Source of the DNA: Micavibrio_B sp964633355
GTDB taxonomy: Bacteria > Pseudomonadota > Alphaproteobacteria > Micavibrionales > Micavibrionaceae
Reading direction: 5' to 3'
Assembly: GCA_964633355.1 (NCBI GenBank)
Contig: CAZWGO010000010.1
Location: 5,981 to 69,980 of the forward strand
Length of the DNA stretch: 64,000 bases
The notes below the pieces were generated by a model. That model ran no database searches. It was not told the DNA's origin and saw only the letters and a list, made by a program, of their open reading frames with translations. Positions 1 through 7,550 of the stretch are shown piece by piece (within the stretch, counting starts at the first letter, position 1; each line of letters starts with the position of its first letter). The translations under genes and the position numbers were made by a program.

Positions 1-578
1 CCGTCGAGCCTGTGTTGATCGAGACCATGGCTCGACGCTTCAATCGCCAGATGGTCGATGCCGGATGCTGCCAGATCGGCAAGCTGCGCATGAAGGCGAA
101 CCGGATCGGGCGTTGTCATAGAACCTGATTGCTCCGCCGACTGCACTGTTATTCCACCTTGCAAACCGAGCGTTCCAAGAGACGCTGCGCGATAGCCGAG
201 ATGTTCCCAGATCTGGCGCGTGAAACTCACCGTTGATGTTTTACCGTTAGTGCCAGTGACGGCAACGATTGTTTCAGGCTGGACGCCATAAAATCTGGCC
301 GCCGCCTTTGCCAGTGCAAGACGCGGATTTTCTTCCTCGACCCAGACGATTTCATCGACGCCCTCCATGCATAAAGGCTGCTGCGTTCCTTTTGGTACCA
401 ATATCGCTTTCGCGCCGTGACGGATGGCGTCTTCGATATATTCGCGGCCATCCATATTGGAGCCCGCCAAAGCGACGAACAGGAAACCGCGGCGCACCGA
501 GCGGCTATCACTGCTGATGCCGGAAATTTCTATTTCCGGTAAATCACTTCGGTTCATGATGTCTGATAAAATTTTCAT
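1..578 (-). CDS. murE: UDP-N-acetylmuramoyl-tripeptide synthetase MurE, 5' part only
   Basis: MurE adds the third stem-peptide residue (meso-diaminopimelate in most Gram-negatives) to UDP-MurNAc-L-Ala-D-Glu in the cytoplasm. About 192 codons are visible before the window edge, so the 3' part is missing. The ATP-binding loop TGTNGKTS lies at residues 108-115, followed by the Mur-ligase motifs TTPDP and EASSHGL. The ATG at 578 shares one base with the TGA of ftsI (TGATG), so translation is probably coupled. Its position after mraZ-rsmH-ftsL-ftsI is the normal dcw order. The DAP or Lys specificity motif lies outside the window. Confidence 0.95.
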   Translation of the reverse strand, partial: MKILSDIMNRSDLPEIEISGISSDSRSVRRGFLFVALAGSNMDGREYIEDAIRHGAKAILVPKGTQQPLCMEGVDEIVWVEEENPRLALAKAAARFYGVQPETIVAVTGTNGKTSTVSFTRQIWEHLGYRAASLGTLGLQGGITVQSAEQSGSMTTPDPVRLHAQLADLAASGIDHLAIEASSHGLDQHRLD

Positions 579-2290
579 CAATGCTCCGCCACTTTGTCAT
601 GAAGGAACGGGCGCAGCGGCTCTGCCAGATCAGGCGCCTCCATATCCTTTTTCATGTTTAGGATAGGACCGATGGATGAAATCACGCGTGCCGCCGCCGG
701 AGCGGCAACCCAACCTGCCGTTGCATAGCCATAGCTGCTTTTATTGCCGTGCGGCTCATCGACAATGATTAAGACGGCATATTTTGGATCATTGACCGGA
801 AACACGCCGATGAAAGACGACATGCGACGATCCTTGGCATAGCGCCCATTGAAATTCTTATCGGACGTTCCTGTCTTGCCGCCGACCATATAGCCTTTGA
901 CGTCGGCTTTTCTTGCCGTGCCATCGGTGACGACGAGGCGCAAGAGTTGACGCATTTTGAGCGAGGTTTCTTTGGAGATAATCCGGACCTCGGATTTCTT
1001 CATATCCTTATCGTCTTTTTTGATGATCGTCGGCTTGATCAGATAGCCGCCATTGGCGATCGAGCTGACACCACTTATCAACTGTAATGGAGATACCGCG
1101 ATCCCGTGACCGTAAGAAGCGGTCAGTGTATTGATCTCGCGCCACGGACTTGGGATGATCGGCTTGCCAAGCTCGTCGATTTCAAAATCGGCTTTTTCCA
1201 TGAAACCCAAGTCGCGGTACAGATTTTTCATGCCTGCCGTGCCGACCTCTTCCGCCATCAGGGCCGTGCCAATATTGGACGACACCATAAAAGTTTCCGG
1301 CAATGTTAGCGCGCGTTTTTCAGGATGATAATCGCTGATCGTAAAGCGTCCGCGTTTAAGCGGGCGCGTCGCGTCAAAGGTTTTTGACATGGTGATATGG
1401 TCTTTTTCCAAAACCGCCGCCGCCGTAAACACTTTGAACGTCGAGCCCAGCTCATAAACGCCCAAAGTTGCACGGTTGAATCTTTTGCTATCCGAAATAT
1501 CGACTTTCGTTTCATGCGGATCGAAATCAGGCAAGGACACGCTCGCCAGCACTTCACCGGTATTGACATCCATAATGATGCCCGCCCCGCCGATCGCGGT
1601 AAATTCGGTAATCGCCTTTTGCAATTCGCGTTTCATGATATGCTGCAGGCGAATATCCATCGTCAGTTTCAGCGGATCGGAACTGCTGGTCAACAGCTTG
1701 TTAAAGCTATGCTCGATCCCGGCGATACCCTTGCCATCCGTATCTGTATAGCCGACGATATGCGACGTCATCTTACCTTGAGGATAAACGCGGCGGTAAT
1801 CATATTCAAAAGCCAGCCCCGGCTCGCCGATCTCCAGAATGCGGCGCTGTTCGCTCGGTGTCAGGTTTCGGCGTATCCATACAAAGCGTTTTTCGCCCTG
1901 AACTTTCTTTAACAAATCGCCATAGCGCATTTCGGGGAAAATATTGCTCAGCGCCTTCGCGGCGGCGACTGGATCGGTAATGCGTTTTTGATCTGCATAG
2001 AGGGAGGCGGTTTTCAGAGACGCGGCGAGCATGACGCCATTGCGATCAACGATATCGCCCCGGCGTTTCTGAACAGTGTCTTTGACCGTTTCATGGGCTT
2101 CTTTTTCGCCACGATTGGAAAAATACCCTTGAATGATCGTTGCGTCCAAAAGACGCGCAGCAATCAAGATATAGACCCCCATAAACAGAGCCACGATTAA
2201 AACGATACGTCCGCGCGCCTGATCGAGCGAAGAAGATTTTTCTCCGGCAATGCGCATCGATAATTTTCCGAACGGGGATTTGCGGCTCAT
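578..2290 (-). CDS. ftsI: Penicillin-binding protein 3, septal transpeptidase FtsI
   Basis: FtsI is the septum-specific class B transpeptidase that crosslinks peptidoglycan at the division site. The 570-residue protein has a short cytoplasmic N-terminus, one membrane anchor at about residues 28-46, a PBP dimerisation region, and a transpeptidase domain. The three active-site motifs are visible: S283-TFK with the nucleophilic serine, SSN at 337-339, and KTG at 472-474. Length is normal for the family. The start overlaps the ftsL stop as ATGA and its stop overlaps murE, so it sits in a coupled dcw operon. Confidence 0.97.
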   Translation of the reverse strand: MSRKSPFGKLSMRIAGEKSSSLDQARGRIVLIVALFMGVYILIAARLLDATIIQGYFSNRGEKEAHETVKDTVQKRRGDIVDRNGVMLAASLKTASLYADQKRITDPVAAAKALSNIFPEMRYGDLLKKVQGEKRFVWIRRNLTPSEQRRILEIGEPGLAFEYDYRRVYPQGKMTSHIVGYTDTDGKGIAGIEHSFNKLLTSSSDPLKLTMDIRLQHIMKRELQKAITEFTAIGGAGIIMDVNTGEVLASVSLPDFDPHETKVDISDSKRFNRATLGVYELGSTFKVFTAAAVLEKDHITMSKTFDATRPLKRGRFTISDYHPEKRALTLPETFMVSSNIGTALMAEEVGTAGMKNLYRDLGFMEKADFEIDELGKPIIPSPWREINTLTASYGHGIAVSPLQLISGVSSIANGGYLIKPTIIKKDDKDMKKSEVRIISKETSLKMRQLLRLVVTDGTARKADVKGYMVGGKTGTSDKNFNGRYAKDRRMSSFIGVFPVNDPKYAVLIIVDEPHGNKSSYGYATAGWVAAPAAARVISSIGPILNMKKDMEAPDLAEPLRPFLHDKVAEH

Positions 2291-2751
2291 TGCCCAACCC
2301 CTCCCACATCGTTCAGGACTTTTTCAAAGTCGCTTTCCTGTGAACCTTTACCTTGCGCGATATCCGGCGGGCTTAATTTTACCGGCGCTTTGGCAACTGG
2401 CTTGGCAGGCGCGGCTGTCGATACTTCAAGAGGCTTTTCCTCTTGCGGCAACATGCTCGGCTCTTCCGGCTCGGGAATGGCGCTGATCGACTGGATCATC
2501 GTATCGGCTGATACCGGCGCCATGTTCAGATATCTGGTCGATAACTCTTCGAGGCGCTCAGGACGGTTCAGATAATCCCATTCCGCCTTTAAAACACGAA
2601 TGGATTCTTCTTCCTGCATATTGGCCTGCATCAACTGGCGCTGTTCGCGCTCGACCTGCTGAACCTGCTGCGATACCCAGAACAATGCAGCGCCGGATAA
2701 AAGCGCCAATAGCAAAGCGGTCAAAGACGTCAGGCGGATCACATATTTCAT
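2287..2751 (-). CDS. ftsL: Cell division protein FtsL
   Basis: FtsL is a bitopic divisome protein that works with FtsB and FtsQ to activate septal synthesis. The 154-residue product has one N-terminal membrane helix (about residues 8-27), then a heptad-like coiled coil, then the conserved stretch that looks like NRPERLEELS at about 82-91. This is followed by a low-complexity Pro/Ala/Lys/Glu tail of about 50 residues that is longer than in enterobacterial FtsL. The assignment rests on topology, the short conserved motif and its place between rsmH and ftsI. Both ends overlap neighbours by ATGA. Confidence 0.85.
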   Translation of the reverse strand: MKYVIRLTSLTALLLALLSGAALFWVSQQVQQVEREQRQLMQANMQEEESIRVLKAEWDYLNRPERLEELSTRYLNMAPVSADTMIQSISAIPEPEEPSMLPQEEKPLEVSTAAPAKPVAKAPVKLSPPDIAQGKGSQESDFEKVLNDVGGVGQ

Positions 2752-3710
2752 GCAGCCACCCCGGTATAGATTCTTTGGGCCGCTCTTAATTTGGCAGAAC
2801 GGGAACGCGGGTTTTGGGAGATCTCAGAGTCAGTCGGGATAAGGGCTTTTTTCGTCAGGATGGAGAAAGCGGGTTTCTCGGACGAAGCTGTGGCGGGGAG
2901 ATAACGGGAGGGAGCAGCGGCTTGCTTGCCGTGCTTGATGAGGAAGTTCTTCACAATACGGTCTTCGAGAGAATGGAACGTGACAACAACGAGACGACCG
3001 CCATCTTTGAGAATATCGAGCGTTGAGTCGAGAAGAGCTTCCACCTTGCCCAGCTCGTCATTTACTTTAAGGCGAAGCGCCTGAAATGTGCGTGTTGCAG
3101 GATCGATTCTAACCTTCGGCGATACATGAACAACCGAACGCACGATATTGGCCAGCTCGGATGTGGTTTCAATCTTCTTCTCGGCGCGAGCCTTGATGAT
3201 CGCCGCCGCCACGCGGCGCGATGCTTTTTCTTCGCCATATTGATAGATGATATTGGCAAGATCTTCTTCGCTCAATGTATTGACCAGATCGGCAGCAGTT
3301 TCCCCGCTGGAGCGGTCCATACGCATATCGAGCGGTCCATCGAAACGAAACGAAAATCCGCGCTCTTGCCTATCGATTTGCATGGATGAGACACCAAGAT
3401 CGAGAATGACCGCATCGACTTTATCAATGCCGATATCTTGCAGGCAGGATTTGGCATTGGCAAAATTGGAATGAACAATTTTCAACCGCTCGCCGTATTT
3501 GTCTTTCCAGCCGGACGCCATTTCAATGGCAGATTCATCGCGGTCTATCCCAATGACCGTGCAATCGGCGCTGTCTAAAATGGCGCGGGAATATCCACCC
3601 GCCCCGAACGTGCCGTCGACATAAACCTCACCAGCTTTTGGCGCGAGGGTTTGCAACACTTCATTCAGCATCACTGGAATATGCGGCGCACCATCGTTCA
3701 TATGTGTCAT
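2748..3710 (-). CDS. rsmH: 16S rRNA (cytosine-1402 N4) methyltransferase RsmH (MraW)
   Basis: RsmH methylates N4 of C1402 in the decoding centre of 16S rRNA using S-adenosylmethionine. The 320-residue length fits the family. The SAM-binding glycine motif DGTFGAGGYS is at residues 32-41, and the family motifs DLGVSS and TFHSLEDRIVK follow. The start used is the ATG at 3710, which shares ATGA with the mraZ stop; a second in-frame ATG three codons later is possible. It is the second gene of the dcw operon. Confidence 0.97.
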   Translation of the reverse strand: MTHMNDGAPHIPVMLNEVLQTLAPKAGEVYVDGTFGAGGYSRAILDSADCTVIGIDRDESAIEMASGWKDKYGERLKIVHSNFANAKSCLQDIGIDKVDAVILDLGVSSMQIDRQERGFSFRFDGPLDMRMDRSSGETAADLVNTLSEEDLANIIYQYGEEKASRRVAAAIIKARAEKKIETTSELANIVRSVVHVSPKVRIDPATRTFQALRLKVNDELGKVEALLDSTLDILKDGGRLVVVTFHSLEDRIVKNFLIKHGKQAAAPSRYLPATASSEKPAFSILTKKALIPTDSEISQNPRSRSAKLRAAQRIYTGVAA

Positions 3711-4165
3711 GCTGATGCTCCCGGTCTTGGCAAGGTCAAACCTTCCCGGGCGACATTGGCGCGGGCCGTTTCGCGGCGTTTTTCAAATTTATCGGACGAC
3801 CACACTTGAAATTTCTTTCCAAGACCGACGAAAGTTACAGCTTCTTCTATTTTCGCATGCGCCATTAAATGGGCAGGAATGGAAATACGCCCCTCGCTAT
3901 CGAACGGACATTGAACAGCTTCTGCAAAAATGGAGGTGGCAAGATCGTCCTGCGCGCTTGAGAACATCTCAAAATGATCGAGGCGCTCGGAAAGCTCTTC
4001 CATGCTGGCATAGTCGAACCCCTCAAGGCACTCATGTCCGGTCGCCCGGAACAGGACAATTCCCTGAAAACCCTGACCGATTAAGGCTGAACGAAACGGA
4101 GCCGGAACCGACACACGGCCCTTCTTGTCCATTTTATTCACATAAGTAGATAAAAACAGCGCCAT
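3707..4165 (-). CDS. mraZ: Transcriptional regulator MraZ
   Basis: MraZ is a SpoVT/AbrB-like ring-forming DNA-binding protein that represses its own dcw operon and can modulate RsmH. I place the start at 4165 because the residues from there (MALFLSTYVNKMDKKGRVSV) are the conserved MraZ N-terminus and an AGAAGGA ribosome site sits just upstream. A longer reading frame back to 4201 adds 12 unconserved residues. The second SpoVT-like half carries the DSEGRISIPAHL motif. Tandem TGGG repeats at 4209-4253 are a likely binding site. Confidence 0.95.
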   Translation of the reverse strand: MALFLSTYVNKMDKKGRVSVPAPFRSALIGQGFQGIVLFRATGHECLEGFDYASMEELSERLDHFEMFSSAQDDLATSIFAEAVQCPFDSEGRISIPAHLMAHAKIEEAVTFVGLGKKFQVWSSDKFEKRRETARANVAREGLTLPRPGASA

Positions 4166-4207
4166 GCCGTCCTTCTCTGGTGGGTTTTTGAAAGATATCA
4201 CGAATCC

Positions 4208-4253
4208 GTGGGAACAGGGTGATATTTAATGGGATAGCATGGGTTTTTATGGG
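4208..4253. promoter_or_regulatory. Candidate MraZ operator (TGGG repeats)
   Basis: On the plus strand TGGG occurs at 4230, 4240 and 4250, an exact 10-base period. A fourth copy is at 4209, 21 bases before the first. Helically phased TGGG-type repeats upstream of mraZ are the known MraZ recognition element. The repeats lie 45-90 bases upstream of the mraZ ATG. A weak possible promoter on the minus strand (TTGCAG, 17 bases, TATCCC) overlaps them, so repression by occlusion is plausible. The repeats read TGGG on the strand opposite to mraZ. Confidence 0.7.
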
Positions 4254-4328
4254 CTGCAAACCCTTAGACCAGTAAATGCTTAATTAGGCGGGGATAGAAT
4301 TGGGGATAAATCAGGGAGAGCGAATTTG

Positions 4329-4357
4329 TTGACATAATTAATATTTCCTCTTAGAAC
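4329..4357 (+). promoter_or_regulatory. Sigma-70 promoter of a leaderless gene
   Basis: TTGACA at 4329-4334 is a perfect -35, followed after 17 bases by TAGAAC as the -10. The ATG at 4366 is only 8 bases beyond the -10, so transcription would begin at or next to the start codon. No Shine-Dalgarno sequence precedes that ATG. The layout matches that at 50198-50233. Confidence 0.6.
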
Positions 4358-4365
4358 ACTTGACC

Positions 4366-6009
4366 ATGAGTTCCATCTATAAAAGTTTTGATTTCAGCCC
4401 TGTGGGCATCCTCGCAGGTGACGACACGGTCCTCGGCTTTATCCGCGACCAATCCCATGTCACGCGTACAGTCGCGATATCCCTGACCGCCGGCCTTACC
4501 GGACAGCGCCACAAGAATAAACTATCTTCCTTGCGCGAAAACTTAAGCCAAACAGAAGTCCCGAGCCTTCAAGCATGGCATAAAAAATTGCTTAGCCAAT
4601 TTAAAGCCTCAGCGGCCATAGATGGGCCGACCCACATGACCGCTAAAATTGAATCGCCCGAATATATCCCGCAAACTGTCGAGATGGTTTTAAACGGAAC
4701 CACTCAAAGCCACATCATATTCGATTGCCGCAATAAGGAAGCTTTTTATTCCATGTGCCGCTATCTTGAGATTGATGAGAAAACGATGTTCGCCCTTGCC
4801 GAGCTTGAAGCCCTAAAGCCTCAAGCCAATACCATCCATCAAACCAAGCCCGCAGGCGATGCTCATCTTTTAATGAAATGGCTGTCACGCAATACGGATT
4901 CATTGGGTGCGGATATTTCGGACAAGGTTCAGCATTCGGTTAAATTCAGGTTGCCTGAGCTTAATACATACAAGGATTATCTGGCAGCAATATTTGAATC
5001 TGACATGAACTCGCTTGGAAAAATGCGTGACCGCGCCCTGAAAAAGCGTTGGTTCGGCGCGACCTATCAAGACATACAAAATATCGGCACAAAGCTTGTC
5101 GCGTCTATGGGGTTTTCTCCTGATGAAATGTTGCAGGCACAAAAAGAAATAATTGCCCGCAAGGGTAAAAAACCTTCAATCGAATCTATCCCGGACATTG
5201 ATGGCCTGGCCCAGTTAATCGGCCTGGAACAAGTGGAAAAGCATATAAGATCGACATGGGAAAATCATATGGGCCTTCCGCTTGAGGCCATACAATTTCC
5301 TCACCCTGTTACTCATGTTGGGGCTGGAAAAAACCGCAATATGGTCCTTGGTCTTCGCATGCGGATGGGTATTTACGATTTACCTTATAAGACCTGTCTT
5401 TTTGAAATGGATGTCATTAACTGGGATGAAAAGAAACGGCGCTTATTCGTTCTCGCCGAGCAAGCGGACAAAGGCCATTTAGTCTTTAAACCTGTTTTTG
5501 AAGGCTTGGACGTCCATGGTTATGTGCCTTATAATCACTGCCACTTAAACTATGATCACCACGGTTCTTTTTCATGGAATGTCACTCACTGGGAAACAGG
5601 AGACAAGATCGAGCAGCAGGATCAAGACGGCCTTGATTATAATGAGGTTACCGTTGCCATTATTTCTGCTCTTAATTCAATCAGCCGGATGAACGAACCC
5701 GGCTTTGAACGTAAAACCGTTATCCCGACAGGCGGACAAGTACTAAAAAATTTAAGGCATCATTCCGCGTATTTTGAATATCAGGTGATCGATCAATATC
5801 CCGAGCTATATCGCGCCCATTCTATCGGGACGGCGCCGACAAAAGGTGACGAATCAAGAGGAAGTTATGTCCGCCATCTGGTTCGCGGCCACCCGCGCCG
5901 ATTGACATATGAAGACGGCAGCATGGATCTGATTATCGTCAGCCCGCATGCGCGCGGCGATGCCAGCAAAGGCTTTAAGATGAAAAGTTATGATTTGAGC
6001 AAATCTTAA
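4366..6009 (+). CDS. Hypothetical protein, 547 residues, family not recognised
   Basis: I do not recognise this protein. The start is set at the ATG at 4366; a TTG two codons upstream is less likely given the promoter. It has no signal peptide or membrane helix and looks cytosolic. Visible points are a charged helical middle (about residues 180-290), a His-rich stretch YNHCHLNYDHHG around residue 400, and a C-terminal segment with HLVRGHPRRL about 40 residues before the end. The last motif resembles a basic His/Arg-rich signature I have seen in uncharacterised phage and plasmid proteins, but that is only an impression. It stands alone between the dcw operon, which runs the other way, and rnpB. 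Confidence 0.8.
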   Translation: MSSIYKSFDFSPVGILAGDDTVLGFIRDQSHVTRTVAISLTAGLTGQRHKNKLSSLRENLSQTEVPSLQAWHKKLLSQFKASAAIDGPTHMTAKIESPEYIPQTVEMVLNGTTQSHIIFDCRNKEAFYSMCRYLEIDEKTMFALAELEALKPQANTIHQTKPAGDAHLLMKWLSRNTDSLGADISDKVQHSVKFRLPELNTYKDYLAAIFESDMNSLGKMRDRALKKRWFGATYQDIQNIGTKLVASMGFSPDEMLQAQKEIIARKGKKPSIESIPDIDGLAQLIGLEQVEKHIRSTWENHMGLPLEAIQFPHPVTHVGAGKNRNMVLGLRMRMGIYDLPYKTCLFEMDVINWDEKKRRLFVLAEQADKGHLVFKPVFEGLDVHGYVPYNHCHLNYDHHGSFSWNVTHWETGDKIEQQDQDGLDYNEVTVAIISALNSISRMNEPGFERKTVIPTGGQVLKNLRHHSAYFEYQVIDQYPELYRAHSIGTAPTKGDESRGSYVRHLVRGHPRRLTYEDGSMDLIIVSPHARGDASKGFKMKSYDLSKS

Positions 6010-6048
6010 AAGCTTGAAATTTCATACAAACCGCTTCATGCTTTTGGG

Positions 6049-6338
6049 GTTAGGCTTCACCGTGAAAAGCCACGCCGTTTTTCGGCCATCCCCAAGGAAA
6101 GCCAGCGGGGACAAAATTCACCTTTCTGATGGTCTCAAACACGACGTGCAAACTGAGAGACTCCCCTTAAGTCATTGATCTCTCAGGCTTGGAAAAGAGA
6201 GTAAAGATCCATCCCTCTGCAAAATACGACAAACAAATAGACAAAACGACGAACGAAATAGACAGAAATTAATCCTTCTCCGAAAACGCTGTGATCGCTG
6301 TGGTTTCAAAAAACCAAAAAATGAGAACGAAGTAGGAG
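6049..6338 (+). repeat. Mosaic intergenic repeat, copy A
   Basis: This gene-free stretch shares four blocks with the region 46544-47137, there on the opposite strand. Block 1, 6049-6112, matches 47074-47137 over 64 bases with 3 mismatches. Block 2, 6148-6178, matches 46651-46681 over 31 bases with 1 mismatch. Block 3, 6250-6263, matches 46879-46892 exactly. Block 4, 6316-6338, matches 46544-46566 exactly over 23 bases. Blocks 2 and 3 are in swapped order in the other copy. Block 1 contains small inverted repeats (for example CCG-TTTTT-CGG). I see no credible gene here. Confidence 0.85.
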
Positions 6339-6386
6339 ACTATATTAAGCCACTGAAAATAAGATCATATTAGCTTTATAAAATTT

Positions 6387-6830
6387 GCCAGTCGGTCTGT
6401 AAGCCGGATTCTGTATCCTAGAAATCTTGAGATCTCAACGGATGACGACCATTCATCTAGGAGAAGAGTTACCCCTTCCCTCGAGCAACCAACCCGCCTA
6501 CGCTCTTCGAGTTTCGGCGGGCAAGCCCGCCTGACAAGAAGAAAATTGGAAACGTATAAACGCAGGCCTATTTGGTCTTGCTTCCGGTGAGGTTTGCCGT
6601 GCCTGTCTCTCTCGAGACGAGCGGTGCGCTCTTACCGCACCATTTCACCCTTACCTTCCAGTCTCGCCGTGAGGCTCGATTATTGGAGGGCGGTATCTTT
6701 CTGTTGCACTATCTGTCGGATCGCCTTTCAAAAAGGCTCGCCGCCCGGGCGTTACCCGGCACCGTGTTTCCGTGAAGTCCGGACTTTCCTCGTCTGATTT
6801 GCATCATCCGCGGTCGTCCGACCGACTGGC
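6387..6830 (-). ncRNA. rnpB: RNase P RNA, bacterial class A
   Basis: This is the catalytic RNA of ribonuclease P, which removes 5' leaders from pre-tRNAs. The conserved 5' core GAGGAAAGTCCGGAC lies at 6791-6777 and the conserved 3' region with ACAGAATCCGGCTTACAGAC lies close to 6400. The ends GCCAGTCGGT at the 5' terminus and ACCGACTGGC at the 3' terminus pair to form helix P1, which fixes the boundaries to within a few bases. The length, about 444 nt, is within the type A range. Its promoter is at 6838-6866. Short open frames inside it are chance. Confidence 0.96.
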
Positions 6831-6837
6831 AAGGCGC

Positions 6838-6866
6838 AATAGACGGTATTATTTAGGGGAAGTCAA
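6838..6866 (-). promoter_or_regulatory. rnpB promoter
   Basis: Read on the minus strand, TTGACT (6866-6861) is followed after 17 bases by TCTATT (6843-6838). The predicted transcription start, about 7 bases further, coincides with the 5' end of helix P1 near 6830. The -35 box lies inside the last codons of the amidase gene, which stops at 6849. Confidence 0.7.
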
Positions 6867-7550
6867 ATCCTTCTGCTCGATCAGGGAATTGATCGCCGCA
6901 TAGAGTTTTTGTTCGTCGATTTCCTGGCCAAAATCATCCGGCAGATAATGGCGGCGGAATTCCCGCACCATCAAGTCGAAATCATCCGTGTAATCATAAC
7001 CCCATTGTTTAAGGGCCGAGAATAATTCAACCGGCGTATCGATCTCGCCTGAGCCAGAGGAGATTCTGGGCATCAAGCCAATGCCCGCTTCACTTAAGAC
7101 AGCCCAGGGGAAATGCTCACCCGGATCGATTTTCCGTCCCGGCGCGATATCGGAATGGCCGAGTATGTGATGATCGGCAATATCCCAGCGACTGCGGATA
7201 TCGCGTATCAATTCGATCAAGGCCGCAATCTGAACGGTAGGAAAATCCGGCAAGTTGTTTTCATGCCCGCCATTGACGACCTCGATACCGATCGATGCCG
7301 AGTTGATATCCGTGATACCGCCCCAGCTCGACTGCCCTGCATGCCATGAGCGCATGCTCTCTTCGACATACGAAGTAACCATGCCATCGACATCGACCAT
7401 GTAATGCGGAGATACCTGATCCGGCGTCATGTAAATAGCATCGGCTTCTTCGGCGGTTTGCGTGCCCGTATAATGCAAAATCAGCATCGTCGGTTTCATA
7501 CCGTCTTTGCGTTCGTTTTGGTTGGGAGATTGTTTTTTGATGATATTCAT
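6849..7550 (-). CDS. N-acetylmuramoyl-L-alanine amidase, AmpD/AmiD family
   Basis: This amidase_2 enzyme cleaves the MurNAc-L-Ala bond in peptidoglycan fragments. Counting from the ATG at 7550, the zinc ligands are H26 (in LILHYTGT), H132 and D142 (in GHSDIAPGRKIDPG), and E90 in GIEVVNGG is the catalytic glutamate. The C-terminal 60-70 residues form a small helical domain like the peptidoglycan-binding tail of AmiD. There is no signal peptide, so it probably acts on recycled muropeptides in the cytoplasm. The start shares ATGA with the upstream transporter gene; the frame stays open further upstream but that part overlaps the transporter. Confidence 0.9.
   Translation of the reverse strand: MNIIKKQSPNQNERKDGMKPTMLILHYTGTQTAEEADAIYMTPDQVSPHYMVDVDGMVTSYVEESMRSWHAGQSSWGGITDINSASIGIEVVNGGHENNLPDFPTVQIAALIELIRDIRSRWDIADHHILGHSDIAPGRKIDPGEHFPWAVLSEAGIGLMPRISSGSGEIDTPVELFSALKQWGYDYTDDFDLMVREFRRHYLPDDFGQEIDEQKLYAAINSLIEQKDLTSPK

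Noticed and set aside
6572..6797. Overlapping open frames of 67 codons
   Set aside because: They lie wholly inside the RNase P RNA gene, which explains the sequence conservation.
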